The notes: generated by a model not told the origin, from the sequence alone. A DNA stretch of 64,000 nucleotides from CAZAQK01 sp964535825 (GCA_964535825.1 CAZHUC010000005.1:1-64000), one strand, 5' to 3'; positions 1 through 8,758 are shown, counted from the stretch's first letter. Numbers and translations: made by a program.

Positions 1-280
1 CATCTAGTCGGTCGATGTCATGTATGATGACATCTTTGCCAATTCCATTTTTCCGGAAATCCCAAAGTTTTTCTTCAATTTCCTCCCTCCATCTGTTTCG
101 TATTTTCAATATTTCTTCGGGGTTAGGCTTTTTGCCTATCCTGCCTTTCAGCAAATCTTTGCCAAACGAATAAAGAAAACTGGCTGAGAAATATTCCAAC
201 ATTTCAACGACTCCTAATACCAAAGCTATACCAGCTTTTGGTAGTAGCCTAAAAGTGTCATTTGATAGGGAATAAGTCAT
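1..280 (-). CDS. partial hypothetical protein, 5' end only
   Basis: This minus-strand reading frame starts at an ATG at 280 and stays open for 93 codons to the window edge, so only the N-terminus is visible. An AAGG-type ribosome site lies about 7 bases before the ATG. The first 45 residues are mildly hydrophobic; then comes a charged stretch with an R-x-R-W-R-E-E-I-E-E-K-L helix. I recognise no family. The sequence is AT-rich compared with the ribosomal and chaperone genes to its right and it lies next to a tRNA gene, so it may belong to another integrated segment outside the window. That last point is inference. Confidence 0.5.
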   Translation of the reverse strand, partial: MTYSLSNDTFRLLPKAGIALVLGVVEMLEYFSASFLYSFGKDLLKGRIGKKPNPEEILKIRNRWREEIEEKLWDFRKNGIGKDVIIHDIDRLD

Positions 281-439
281 CAAACCTTGATCACCTGCAT
301 CGGCCTTGGAGAGAATAGCCACTATTAGGCCCTGAATAGCGCCTTACCCAATATCTCCGACCAACTTTGCCATGCAGGCCCCGCACACGGCGGGCCTCAG
401 CGGGCATAGGCCGGAAATATCTCCCGACACAGGAAATAA

Positions 440-515
440 TGGTGGGGGGTGAGGGACTTGAACCCACGACCAAGGCGTTATGAGCGCCCTGCTCTAACCA
501 CTGAGCTAACCCCCC
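440..515 (-). tRNA. ileX: tRNA-Ile2 (CAU anticodon)
   Basis: This 76-base cloverleaf has a 7-bp acceptor stem of six Gs and a T pairing with ACCCCCC, an encoded CCA end, a D-arm reading AGCTCAGTGGTTAGAGC, and a GGGCG/CGCCT anticodon stem with loop CTCATAA, so the anticodon is CAU. The D-arm, variable loop and T-arm follow the pattern of Escherichia coli ileX closely. It is therefore most likely the AUA-reading isoleucine tRNA whose C34 is changed to lysidine by TilS. Elongator tRNA-Met with the same anticodon is the alternative. Confidence 0.85.
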
Positions 516-579
516 GGGACTATTTATATACCGCTGTCTACGCGGTTAGAGCGATTTACTCAAGCGCCGTATGGCTGGC

Positions 580-595
580 CACTGAGCTAACCCCC
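580..595 (-). repeat. fragment of the tRNA-Ile2 5' end
   Basis: Sixteen bases (CACTGAGCTAACCCCC on the plus strand) repeat 499-514, the acceptor/D-arm end of the adjacent tRNA, in the same orientation 81 bases away. Beyond it the cloverleaf does not continue, so it is a remnant or partial duplication rather than a second tRNA. The rest of the interval from 516 to 756 holds no gene that I can see. Confidence 0.6.
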
Positions 596-756
596 ATATG
601 AGGCTTGTGGATGCTAGTTGTTAGTTGCTAGCAAACTGGTTTTCAACCGTTTTTACAGATTCTACGATAATAATGACTATTTCCCTTGCAATTCCGTATG
701 GTTTGGGCTAACTAACCCCTCCCGAATATAAGGCCAGTTAACTCAAGGATTTTGTT

Positions 757-1014
757 ATGAAACAAGGCATACACCCAGATTACCACCGCATCACCATTAA
801 AATGACGGATGGTACGACCTATGACACCTTCTCTACCTATGGCAAAGAAGGCGAAGTGCTGCAGCTTGATGTTGATCCAAAGACCCACCCTGCCTGGACA
901 GGTGGTGTGAACCTGCGCAAAACCGGTCAGATGGAGAAATTCCAGAACAAGTTCGGCGCGTTCAATGTTGGCGGCAAGAAGTCTGAGAAAAAAGACGACA
1001 AAAAGGCCAATTAG
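757..1014 (+). CDS. rpmE: 50S ribosomal protein L31
   Basis: This is the large-subunit ribosomal protein L31, 85 residues. The N-terminus MKQGIHPDYHRI and the central WGKEG-like TYGKEGE and DPKTHPAWTGG segments are the family signature. The zinc-binding cysteines of the C+ form are absent, so this is the C-minus type, which does not need zinc. The tail is Lys/Asp-rich. The start is supported by AAGGA 8 bases upstream. It is a single gene with its own terminator and faces a convergent small gene. Confidence 0.95.
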   Translation: MKQGIHPDYHRITIKMTDGTTYDTFSTYGKEGEVLQLDVDPKTHPAWTGGVNLRKTGQMEKFQNKFGAFNVGGKKSEKKDDKKAN

Positions 1015-1017
1015 CCA

Positions 1018-1042
1018 ATAAAAAAGCACCCTACCGGTGCTT
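1018..1042 (-). terminator. terminator of the 91-aa minus-strand gene
   Basis: AAGCACC/GGTGCTT form a 7-bp stem with a 5-base loop. Read on the minus strand it is followed by a run of six T, so it ends transcription coming from the gene at 1088-1363. Confidence 0.65.
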
Positions 1043-1053
1043 CACAAAATAAG

Positions 1054-1080
1054 AGGCGGGCTACATGCTCGCCTTTTTTA
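1054..1080 (+). terminator. rho-independent terminator of rpmE
   Basis: AGGCGGGC and GCTCGCCT pair (one G-U) around loop TACAT and are followed directly by six T on the plus strand. With the neighbouring hairpin at 1018-1042 it separates two convergent genes. Confidence 0.75.
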
Positions 1081-1087
1081 TTTGGTA

Positions 1088-1363
1088 TTATCTGGCTATT
1101 TCATTCTTCATGGTCTTTTCGCGTTGCAGGTAAATACGCAATGCTTTCTCCAACTGCGGCCACGAGATGCCGTATTCTCCATCGAACTGCTCTTTGGCCA
1201 CTTCAAATACCTTCATCGCTTCTTCTTTGCTGAGTTTTTTCAGGTTGCGCTGCTCGCAGATGAAATTCACATCATCCACATGCCAGAGCTCATCCATGAA
1301 ATACCCGTATTCCTTGAGCAGCTGCCTTGCTGCTTCTATTATTTTTGTAGTATTAACGTCCAT
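1088..1363 (-). CDS. hypothetical protein, 91 aa
   Basis: This is a small soluble charged protein, probably all-helical (runs such as KLSKEEAMKVFEVAKEQF), with no signal peptide or membrane segment. I do not recognise a family. The minus-strand frame is preferred over the overlapping plus-strand frame because AGAGGTG stands 7 bases before its ATG and a terminator follows its stop. It is transcribed away from dnaK, and the 313 bases between the two starts must carry both promoters. Confidence 0.7.
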   Translation of the reverse strand: MDVNTTKIIEAARQLLKEYGYFMDELWHVDDVNFICEQRNLKKLSKEEAMKVFEVAKEQFDGEYGISWPQLEKALRIYLQREKTMKNEIAR

Positions 1364-1457
1364 GATTCACACCTCTTAATAAAAATTAACAATAATGTTA
1401 ATAAAGGTTAATTATTAATAATTGGTTAAATATTATTAATAAATCTGCTGTCGCTGG

Positions 1458-1590
1458 CTTTTTATTGGGGAAAATCACCCTATATACCAGAAATACTGGT
1501 AAAGAATGAGGCCGGGAAGCCACCTCCCCGATTTTGATAAAAAATTAGTAACGGGCTATTGCGTTTGGAAAATAAGCACTTATATCAGTC
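1458..1590 (+). promoter_or_regulatory. candidate heat-shock (RpoH) promoters of dnaK
   Basis: Alphaproteobacterial RpoH promoters are described as CTTG-N17/18-CYTATNTNNNNG. At 1458 there is CTTT, then 17 bases, then CCTATATACCAG at 1479-1490, which is one mismatch in the -35 box. A second -10-like CTTATATCAG lies at 1579 with only a weak CTAT 19 bases before it. Transcripts from the first would carry a leader of about 185 bases. No CIRCE element was seen. Nothing else is recognisable in the 1364-1677 interval. Confidence 0.4.
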
Positions 1591-1677
1591 TCATCCAATC
1601 ACGCTAACCATGCGGTGTGCGGCTTTGAATGTCGGTTTTAGGACGCACGTCATAGAGAAACATAGGAAGAAAATAGT

Positions 1678-3606
1678 ATGAGCAAAATTATAGGTATCGA
1701 TCTTGGTACAACTAATAGCTGCGTAGCCATCATGGACGGCAGCAACGTGAAAGTTATTCACAGCCCGGAGGGCCGCAACGTTGTGCCTTCTGTGGTTGCA
1801 TTCGCTGACAATAGCGAACGGCTGGTGGGTGATTCCGCCAAGCGTCAGGCTGTTACCAACCCTGAGAATACACTCTTTGCGATCAAGCGCCTCATCGGTC
1901 GCAATTTTGCAGATCCGATGGTGAAGAAGGATATGGGTCTTGTACCATATAAAATTGTGAAAGCCGATAATGGCGACGCATGGGTAGAAGCCCGCGGCGA
2001 GAAATATTCACCGTCGCAGGTCTCTGCCTTCATCCTCATCAAAATGAAAGAAGTGGCGGAAGCCTATCTTGGTGAGAAAGTATCACAGGCAGTCATCACC
2101 GTACCTGCTTACTTCAACGACGCGCAGCGTCAGGCCACCAAAGATGCTGGCCGTATTGCCGGTCTTGAAGTGTTGCGTATCATCAACGAGCCGACCGCCG
2201 CGGCACTCGCCTACGGCATGGATAAGGAAAAGAAAGATGGCAAAACCGTTGCCGTATACGATCTTGGCGGTGGTACGTTCGACGTGTCAGTGCTTGAGAT
2301 CGATGACGGTGTATTCGAGGTAAAAGCGACCAACGGTGATACATTCCTCGGTGGTGAAGACTTCGACAAACGCATCATCGACTTCCTCGCAGATGAATTC
2401 AAACGCGATCAGGGCATCGACCTGCGCGGCGACAAACTGGCGCTGCAACGTCTGAAAGAAGCGGCTGAAAAAGCAAAGATCGAGCTCTCAAGCAGCATCC
2501 AGACCGATGTGAACCTGCCGTTCATCACTGCAGACCAATCCGGTCCGAAGCACTTGAACATCAAGCTGACCCGCGCGAAGCTGGAATCGCTGGTAGATGA
2601 TCTCATCGCCAAAACGATCGAGCCTTGCCGTGCCGCACTTAAAGATGCTGGCCTCAAACCCTCTGACATTGATGAAGTGATCCTGGTCGGTGGTATGACC
2701 CGCATGCCGAAAGTGATCGAGAAAGTAAAAGAATTCTTTGGTAAAGAACCACATAAAGGTGTGAATCCTGACGAAGTGGTGGCCATGGGCGCGGCCATTC
2801 AGGGTGCCGTACTTAAGGGTGATGTGAAAGACGTATTGCTCCTCGACGTAACACCGCTGTCACTTGGTATCGAAACATTGGGCGGTGTGTTCACGCGCCT
2901 GATCGATCGCAACACCACCATCCCGACCAAGAAATCGCAGACCTTCTCAACGGCTGATGATAACCAGACGGCAGTGACCATCCGCGTATTCCAAGGTGAG
3001 CGCGAAATGGCCGCCGACAATAAAATGCTTGGCCAGTTCGATCTGGTAGGTATCCCGCCTTCTCCACGCGGCATTCCGCAGATCGAAGTAACCTTCGATA
3101 TCGATGCTAACGGTATCGTGAATGTATCAGCGAAAGATAAGGCAACCGGTAAAGAACAGCAGATCCGCATTCAGGCATCCGGTGGTCTTTCTGATGCAGA
3201 TATCGAACGCATGGTGAAAGAAGCGGAAGCGAATGCAGAAGCTGATAAAAAACGCCGTGCATTGGTAGAAGCAAAGAATCAGGCGGAAGGCCTCATCCAT
3301 GCTTCAGAGAAATCACTGGCTGAACATGGTGACAAAGTCTCTGCGGCAGAAAAAGAAGCCATCGAATCTGATATCAAGTCACTGAAAGATGCCGTGGCTT
3401 CTGAAGATGTGGCGCGTATCGAGCAAGGCACGCAGGCTCTGAGCCAGTCTTCTATGAAACTTGGCGAAGCCATGTATAAAGCGCAGCAGGAATCAGCTGC
3501 CGCTTCAGGCGAAGCTGCTTCATCTGGCGCAGATAATGCAAGCGGCGACACGGTAGTTGACGCGACCTATGAAGAAGTAGACGAAAACAAGAAAAAGAAT
3601 GGATAA
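1678..3606 (+). CDS. dnaK: molecular chaperone DnaK (Hsp70)
   Basis: This ATP-dependent Hsp70 chaperone of the cytoplasm works with DnaJ and GrpE. At 642 residues it is the usual length. The N-terminal ATPase domain shows GIDLGTTNSCVA at residues 5-16, the IINEPTAAALAYG segment and the GGGTFDVS phosphate loop. The substrate-binding domain follows from about residue 390, and the tail ends in an acidic VDATYEEVDENKK, which resembles the EEV-like ends of bacterial DnaK. dnaJ follows after 83 bases containing a strong stem-loop. grpE is not in the window. Confidence 0.98.
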   Translation: MSKIIGIDLGTTNSCVAIMDGSNVKVIHSPEGRNVVPSVVAFADNSERLVGDSAKRQAVTNPENTLFAIKRLIGRNFADPMVKKDMGLVPYKIVKADNGDAWVEARGEKYSPSQVSAFILIKMKEVAEAYLGEKVSQAVITVPAYFNDAQRQATKDAGRIAGLEVLRIINEPTAAALAYGMDKEKKDGKTVAVYDLGGGTFDVSVLEIDDGVFEVKATNGDTFLGGEDFDKRIIDFLADEFKRDQGIDLRGDKLALQRLKEAAEKAKIELSSSIQTDVNLPFITADQSGPKHLNIKLTRAKLESLVDDLIAKTIEPCRAALKDAGLKPSDIDEVILVGGMTRMPKVIEKVKEFFGKEPHKGVNPDEVVAMGAAIQGAVLKGDVKDVLLLDVTPLSLGIETLGGVFTRLIDRNTTIPTKKSQTFSTADDNQTAVTIRVFQGEREMAADNKMLGQFDLVGIPPSPRGIPQIEVTFDIDANGIVNVSAKDKATGKEQQIRIQASGGLSDADIERMVKEAEANAEADKKRRALVEAKNQAEGLIHASEKSLAEHGDKVSAAEKEAIESDIKSLKDAVASEDVARIEQGTQALSQSSMKLGEAMYKAQQESAAASGEAASSGADNASGDTVVDATYEEVDENKKKNG

Positions 3607-3622
3607 CCCGTATTAAAGTAAT

Positions 3623-3657
3623 GAAGTGGATGAAAAAATACTTTATTCATCCACTTC
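3623..3657 (+). other. intercistronic stem-loop dnaK/dnaJ
   Basis: GAAGTGGATGAA pairs perfectly with TTCATCCACTTC over 12 bp around an 11-base loop. No T-run follows directly, so it is more likely a partial terminator or mRNA-stabilising hairpin that lowers dnaJ relative to dnaK than a full stop. Confidence 0.6.
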
Positions 3658-3689
3658 GTCTTTCATTCTTTGCATTTCCCTGAACAAAC

Positions 3690-4823
3690 ATGGCAACCCA
3701 GCGCGACTTTTACGAAATTCTCGGTGTTTCAAAAACCGCCAATGCCGATGAGCTAAAGAAGGCTTATCGCAAGCTTGCCATGCAATATCACCCGGATAAG
3801 AACCCGGGAGACGCTAAAGCAGAAGAACGCTTCAAAGAGATCAGCCACGCCTATGATGTGCTTTCTGACGACCAGAAACGTGCCGCATATGATCGCTTCG
3901 GCCATGATGCCTTCAACCAAGGCGCAGGCGGTGGTGCGGGTGCAGCAGGATTTGATTTCTCCAGCGGCTTCGCTGATATCTTCGAAGATCTGTTCGGCGG
4001 ACTTGGCGGCGGTGGAAGGCGCAGCAGCACTGGCCCGGCGCGTGGTACAGATCTGCGTTATAATCTTGAGGTATCGTTAGAAGATGCCTTCAAAGGCAAA
4101 CAGGAAAAGATCACCATAACCACTGCGGTTGCTTGTGATTCCTGCAAAGGCAGCGGAAGCGAAAAAGGTTCAAGCCCCATCACCTGTCCAAGCTGTAATG
4201 GTGCTGGTCGCATGCGCGTAAGCCAGGGATTCTTTACCATGGAACGCACCTGTTCCGGCTGCGGCGGCCAGGGCAAGATCATCAAAGACCCTTGCAAAAG
4301 CTGTGCTGGCTCAGGCCGCACGCGCAAGGAAAAGACCCTGTCGGTCAGCGTTCCTGCCGGCATCGAGGAAGGCACACGCATCCGCCTTTCAGGCGAAGGC
4401 GAAGTGGGCGCACGCGGCGGCCCTGCCGGTGACCTGTATATTTTCCTCTCTGTAAAACCACACGCCATCTTCAAGCGCGACGAAGCGAATATCCACTGCC
4501 AGATACCTATCCGCATGACCACCGCCACACTGGGCGGCTCTGTGGAAGTACCTACCATCGACGGAACGCGCGTAAAGGTCACCATCCCTGAAGGCACGCA
4601 AACAGGCCACCAATTCCGCCTGCGCGGCAAAGGCATGAGTATCCTGCGCTCACAGAATCGCGGTGATATGTATATTCATGTACAGGTTGAAACACCGGTA
4701 AAACTTAATAAGAAACAAAAAGAGCTACTGCGCGAATTTGAAAAAACTGATGGTAATACCAGCCCAGAAACTGATAACTTCTTTTCGAAGGTTAAAGAAT
4801 TCTGGGGTGATTTGAAGGAATAG
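3690..4823 (+). CDS. dnaJ: co-chaperone DnaJ (Hsp40)
   Basis: This J-protein stimulates DnaK ATP hydrolysis and delivers clients. The J domain occupies residues 1-70 with the HPD motif at 34-36. A Gly/Phe-rich linker follows (about 75-115), then four CxxCxGxG zinc repeats (CDSCKGSG, CPSCNGAG, CSGCGGQG, CKSCAGSG) and the two C-terminal substrate-binding barrels. At 377 residues it is full length. It lies downstream of dnaK, and dapB starts 4 bases after its stop. Confidence 0.98.
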   Translation: MATQRDFYEILGVSKTANADELKKAYRKLAMQYHPDKNPGDAKAEERFKEISHAYDVLSDDQKRAAYDRFGHDAFNQGAGGGAGAAGFDFSSGFADIFEDLFGGLGGGGRRSSTGPARGTDLRYNLEVSLEDAFKGKQEKITITTAVACDSCKGSGSEKGSSPITCPSCNGAGRMRVSQGFFTMERTCSGCGGQGKIIKDPCKSCAGSGRTRKEKTLSVSVPAGIEEGTRIRLSGEGEVGARGGPAGDLYIFLSVKPHAIFKRDEANIHCQIPIRMTTATLGGSVEVPTIDGTRVKVTIPEGTQTGHQFRLRGKGMSILRSQNRGDMYIHVQVETPVKLNKKQKELLREFEKTDGNTSPETDNFFSKVKEFWGDLKE

Positions 4824-4827
4824 CATC

Positions 4828-5613
4828 ATGAAGATCGCAATCGCAGGTTGCCTTGGCCGCATGGGTAGCGCGCTCATTGAGGCCGTGCAGGCAGATGACC
4901 GTTTTCAGCTCGTGGCTGGCAGTGAACGGGCACACTATGAAAGTGTTGATGTGCAAACGCAACTGGCCGCGTTCGGCTGCGGCAATATGCTGGTCACCAG
5001 TGATCCGCTAGCCGTCGCCAAAGCAGCAACCGCTGTGATCGACTTCACCTCCCCTGAAGCCACTCTGGCTATGGCAGAAGCAGTAGCCGCACAAGGTGGC
5101 ATACATATCATCGGCACAACCGGTTTTTCTGCCGAGCAACTCAAAGAGCTGAAACAATGCGCTAAGAAAGCACGCATTGTGCAGTCAGGAAATTTCTCGC
5201 TCGGTGTGAATCTGGCCGTGAAACTTGCAGGCTTATCTGCCAGCGTACTGGATGCCTCCTATGATGCAGAGATCTATGAAATGCATCACCGTCACAAAAA
5301 AGATGCCCCCTCCGGCACAGCACTCATGCTTGGAAATGCCATCGCTGATGCGCGCGGCGTGTCTCTATCTGACAAACAGGTAACTAACAGGAATGGCGTG
5401 CGCAAGGAAGGCGATATCGGTTTTTCTATAGCGCGTGGCGGTGAAGTGGTGGGCATCCATACGGTCACATTCGCAGGTGCGCATGAGGTAATCGAGATCA
5501 AACATCAGGGCTTCTCGCGCAATATTTATGCGCAAGGTGCACTGCATGCCGCCCTCTGGGCCAAAAGCAAGAAATCTGGCCTGTATTCCATGCAGGATGT
5601 GCTGGGGCTGTAA
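4828..5613 (+). CDS. dapB: 4-hydroxy-tetrahydrodipicolinate reductase
   Basis: This enzyme reduces 4-hydroxy-tetrahydrodipicolinate with NAD(P)H in the lysine and diaminopimelate pathway. The nucleotide-binding motif GCLGRMG is at residues 7-13, GTTGFS follows near residue 96, and the catalytic HHRHKKDAPSGTA segment lies near residue 153. At 261 residues it is the usual length. Placement 4 bases after dnaJ implies cotranscription with the chaperone genes, an arrangement seen in other alphaproteobacteria. Confidence 0.97.
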   Translation: MKIAIAGCLGRMGSALIEAVQADDRFQLVAGSERAHYESVDVQTQLAAFGCGNMLVTSDPLAVAKAATAVIDFTSPEATLAMAEAVAAQGGIHIIGTTGFSAEQLKELKQCAKKARIVQSGNFSLGVNLAVKLAGLSASVLDASYDAEIYEMHHRHKKDAPSGTALMLGNAIADARGVSLSDKQVTNRNGVRKEGDIGFSIARGGEVVGIHTVTFAGAHEVIEIKHQGFSRNIYAQGALHAALWAKSKKSGLYSMQDVLGL

Positions 5614-5618
5614 ACAGT

Positions 5619-6008
5619 CTAGCTATTCCACCAGATTGGCATTAACACAAGCATGAGAACACCTATAAAGAATGAGGCCATGCCATAAATAGCAAATACA
5701 TATCTTGAAGATTTTATCAGCACACTCTCGTCGTCATCAATACAGACGGATAGTATCTTTAGAGAAACAGGCATGCATATCAGAGCCTGTAGCAAACCGA
5801 TAAAAAGCATTGCACCGAGTACAAATACTGCTGGCGGCATAAATAGGTTCTCTGGCAAATCCCCACCATATATTCCAGCCCAGAAATAATATGCTAGAGC
5901 GCAGCACACGCAGAGATGCCACATGATATTGGCACTAATCCCCCAGACCAAAAAAGCTTCTTTAGCGCTTCTTTTTCCCGTCCAATATTCCCTGAACCAA
6001 TTTTGCAT
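5619..6008 (-). CDS. small integral membrane protein, unknown
   Basis: The protein has 129 residues and three predicted membrane segments: about residues 25-45 (Trp/Cys/Tyr-rich), 60-80, and 104-125 near the C-terminus. A short acidic loop (DDDES) lies between the last two. No family is recognised. The start is backed by AGGAAGGG 3-8 bases upstream. It is convergent with dapB, with only 5 bases between the stops, and divergent from the gene at 6073. Confidence 0.7.
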   Translation of the reverse strand: MQNWFREYWTGKRSAKEAFLVWGISANIMWHLCVCCALAYYFWAGIYGGDLPENLFMPPAVFVLGAMLFIGLLQALICMPVSLKILSVCIDDDESVLIKSSRYVFAIYGMASFFIGVLMLVLMPIWWNS

Positions 6009-6072
6009 TTACCCTTCCTGACCAGAAAATTACTGCTTACCGTATATCCTGTAACTAGTCACAGAGAGATAT

Positions 6073-6975
6073 ATGGCAGAAGATACACTACCACCTTTTA
6101 ATCCGCTTTCAAAAAGCGATCTTGATAAACGTGCGGAGATACTTGCAAAAAATCAAGGGTTTGCAAAAGATTCCGCTGAAGAAGATTCGTTCAGACACGC
6201 ATATACTGCCGCCATGATGACACGATTTAAAATTGGCGATACGCTTACCGAGGGCATGGGATACTTAATAGAGGCTGCAGGATTAGCCAGAAATGCACTC
6301 TATTCAATAGGTAGTATTTTTGATGATGGTATCAAGGCAGATTCTTGGGATAAAGCAAAATCCGAGATGTTCAAAGATCTCTACAATAACCAAAAGGGCA
6401 TTGAAATTGGGAAAGTTGCTACTGATGAAGCAGAAATTATCAAAACAGTTGCAGAGCGTATAAGAAGTGGTGACATCATAGTGGACTCGAGTGAGTCTCA
6501 TGAACGTTACAATAAAGAATTTGGTCAACAGCCTATGAATCTAGTTGCCAGCGAGGACAGTACCAGCCCTGCCGGCAGCTTCGACCCGTCGTTCATTTTC
6601 AAGGCGCTGGGTGGCAGGAGTAGCAAAAACAACAACTCGCAGGCTCTCGCCATTTCCGCGGCGGCACTGGCGCGTGAGGTGCTGAAATCCCGCAGGCGTT
6701 CGCTGGAAAATGACCTGCTGGATATTTTCACTGGCGGGAATGGAAAAACAACCCTACCGCAGGTAGGAAGCGGCAACTCACTGGGTTCATTTACGAACAG
6801 TTTTGGCGGATTGATCGATAATCTGGTCGGCTCGGCCATGAGCCGCAGGAAGACCCGCATTTCCACCTCAGAATCCGAACGCTCTGTCGAGGCCAGCCGT
6901 AACTGGAACGTAAGCCGCAGCCAGCAGCAGGCCATGCTCGCGCAGTGGGCCAATCAGGGCAGCAGGAATAATTAA
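6073..6975 (+). CDS. hypothetical protein with DUF6973-like N-terminal half
   Basis: The N-terminal half contains DSFRHAYTAAMMTRF near residue 38, an AGLARNAL helix, and DLYNNQKG near residue 102. This His/Asn pattern resembles the DUF6973 domain found in some bacterial effector and toxin-like proteins; the assignment is tentative. The C-terminal half (from about residue 160) is Ser/Arg/Asn-rich and looks disordered. The DNA changes character at the same point: AT-rich before about 6540, GC-richer after, suggesting a mosaic gene. There is no signal peptide. Its 3' end overlaps the convergent kinase gene by 4 bases. Confidence 0.65.
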   Translation: MAEDTLPPFNPLSKSDLDKRAEILAKNQGFAKDSAEEDSFRHAYTAAMMTRFKIGDTLTEGMGYLIEAAGLARNALYSIGSIFDDGIKADSWDKAKSEMFKDLYNNQKGIEIGKVATDEAEIIKTVAERIRSGDIIVDSSESHERYNKEFGQQPMNLVASEDSTSPAGSFDPSFIFKALGGRSSKNNNSQALAISAAALAREVLKSRRRSLENDLLDIFTGGNGKTTLPQVGSGNSLGSFTNSFGGLIDNLVGSAMSRRKTRISTSESERSVEASRNWNVSRSQQQAMLAQWANQGSRNN

Positions 6976-8678
6976 TTCGTCGCAGGTTTGTTTATCAGCA
7001 CACGCTGATGCGGGAAAGTGATCTTCACCGTTGTCCCCTCACCCACTTTACTGGTGAGTTGTAATTTACCGCCGTGCAATTCCGCATACATTTTACACAG
7101 TGGCAGGCCAAGACCTGTACCTTCATGGCTCTTGTTACGGTGCACCTGTCCGAATACGGAAAGTGCTTTGGCGATGTCTGCCTCGGCAATACCGATACCT
7201 GTATCGGCCACAGAAAAACTTAAATTATGTTGCTGATCCATGCGGGCGGTCAACGTGATCGTTCCATCTTCCGGAGTGAACTTCACCGCATTGGCGAGCA
7301 GATTGATGAGTATCTGGCGTACCTTGCGCTTGTCACCCCAGACATGCGGCAGGTCTGGTTCGATCGCCATGATAAGATGGATATTCTTGGTTTTAATTTT
7401 ACCGTTCATGATGCGTACACCTTCGCTCATGATGTCGGTGATATCGACCTTCTCTTCCACCAGTTCCAGCTTACCCGCATCACCTTTAGAGAATTCGAGA
7501 ATATCTGTGATGAGTTGCAACAGATGGCTACCGCACAGATTGATATCGTGGATACGTTCCTTCTGCTTGGCATTGAGCGGTCCGAAATAGCCGGAGTTTA
7601 TCATCTCCGAGAACCCGATGATGGCATTGAGAGGCGTGCGCAATTCATGCGACATATTGGCAAGGAACTCTGATTTCGCCTGGCTGGCAAGAATAGCGGA
7701 TGCTTCAGATTCTTCCACGCGATCGATCTGGCGCGCCATCGCAATAGCGAGGAACGACAGGATAGAACCGAACGCGACGAACATGCCCAAGAAGCCAAGG
7801 TCTTTGAGCGTTGCTTCGCGCCAGCCGGAAAGCACTTGCTCACTGTCCTGCACTACAGATACAACAATCGGCATATTATTAAGCCGCTTGAGCGCAGCAA
7901 TTTTTAGATCATCGATATGTTCGGTCAGACTTTGTATCTGCTCGCCCAACTGTGGGTTGGCAATGACCCATTGGCGTGTAAGCTCTTCATCGGCTGGGCT
8001 GTCATATGGGCCAACCGCAAGCGATGCACCGTCGGGCAGCATGAGTGCCATGAATTTCTGCTGGCCGGAAGCGATAGAGCTATAAAAATCTATGAAATAT
8101 CCGGGATTCATGGCCGCCACCACGATACCGCCAAATTCACCATTTAGCTTATTGTAACGACGGCTCATGATGATCAGGGAATCGTTATCCTGTGTGAAGT
8201 GTTTGCCGATGAACACCTGCGTGTCATCCGCCTCGCGCAAATGCATGAATAATTGTTTGCCCTGCAGTGTCTCATGGTAATCCAGCCAGTTATCGTAACC
8301 ACGTTTATGTGCCGCCACCTGAACCACACCCTGATCATCGATCATTGCCATGGCAACAATCTGCGGTGTCTCGTTCAGCCAGAGTTTAAAGTTCTGCTCG
8401 GTGTATTCCGGCAGGTTGTTACCGAATAGCGTATTGAAATACTGGCGTTCAATGGCGCGTCGCAGTGACAGATCCACCCCGAGGAACGTAAGCTCCACAT
8501 GATCTGCAAGAATGCGCGAAAGGCGCACTGCCGTCTGTTCACCTTGCTGCAATGCCTGTTTGTAGGACTCTGTGGCCTGTTGTACCACCACCGCTGCGAA
8601 TAATAAGATAATAAGCAGCGTGAACCCGATAACGTATCGGATCTTGGGTGTCCTCGATCGCTTGGTCGCTGCTTTCAT
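6972..8678 (-). CDS. membrane sensor histidine kinase with periplasmic sensing domain
   Basis: This is a 568-residue two-component sensor. A membrane helix at about 14-33 and another at about 293-313 flank a periplasmic region of some 260 residues that looks like a double-Cache sensor. The HisKA domain follows with phospho-acceptor His344 in SHELRTPLNAI, and then a HATPase domain with N-box LLANAVKFTPE, DTGIGI and GTGLGLPL. No response regulator gene lies next to it, so it is an orphan kinase. An inverted-repeat pair lies in its upstream region. The DivL/PleC-like look of the H-box suggests a developmental or cell-cycle role, but that is inference. Confidence 0.9.
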   Translation of the reverse strand: MKAATKRSRTPKIRYVIGFTLLIILLFAAVVVQQATESYKQALQQGEQTAVRLSRILADHVELTFLGVDLSLRRAIERQYFNTLFGNNLPEYTEQNFKLWLNETPQIVAMAMIDDQGVVQVAAHKRGYDNWLDYHETLQGKQLFMHLREADDTQVFIGKHFTQDNDSLIIMSRRYNKLNGEFGGIVVAAMNPGYFIDFYSSIASGQQKFMALMLPDGASLAVGPYDSPADEELTRQWVIANPQLGEQIQSLTEHIDDLKIAALKRLNNMPIVVSVVQDSEQVLSGWREATLKDLGFLGMFVAFGSILSFLAIAMARQIDRVEESEASAILASQAKSEFLANMSHELRTPLNAIIGFSEMINSGYFGPLNAKQKERIHDINLCGSHLLQLITDILEFSKGDAGKLELVEEKVDITDIMSEGVRIMNGKIKTKNIHLIMAIEPDLPHVWGDKRKVRQILINLLANAVKFTPEDGTITLTARMDQQHNLSFSVADTGIGIAEADIAKALSVFGQVHRNKSHEGTGLGLPLCKMYAELHGGKLQLTSKVGEGTTVKITFPHQRVLINKPATN

Positions 8679-8758
8679 TACGCACCGTAATTTTTTGAAA
8701 AACAGCCTTAATTTTCACTGATTTATGTTAATATACGGTGATGGTTTTAAGAATTTTT

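Noticed and set aside
291..473. 60-aa minus-strand frame
   Set aside because: It overlaps the tRNA-Ile2 gene and has no ribosome site or recognisable sequence.
1037..1411. 124-aa plus-strand frame over the rpmE terminator
   Set aside because: It begins inside two terminator hairpins and is antisense to the 91-aa gene, which has a proper ribosome site.
1464..1500. CIRCE operator at dnaK
   Set aside because: The TTAGCACTC/GAGTGCTAA arms are not found; only a 5-bp ACCAG/CTGGT hairpin is present.
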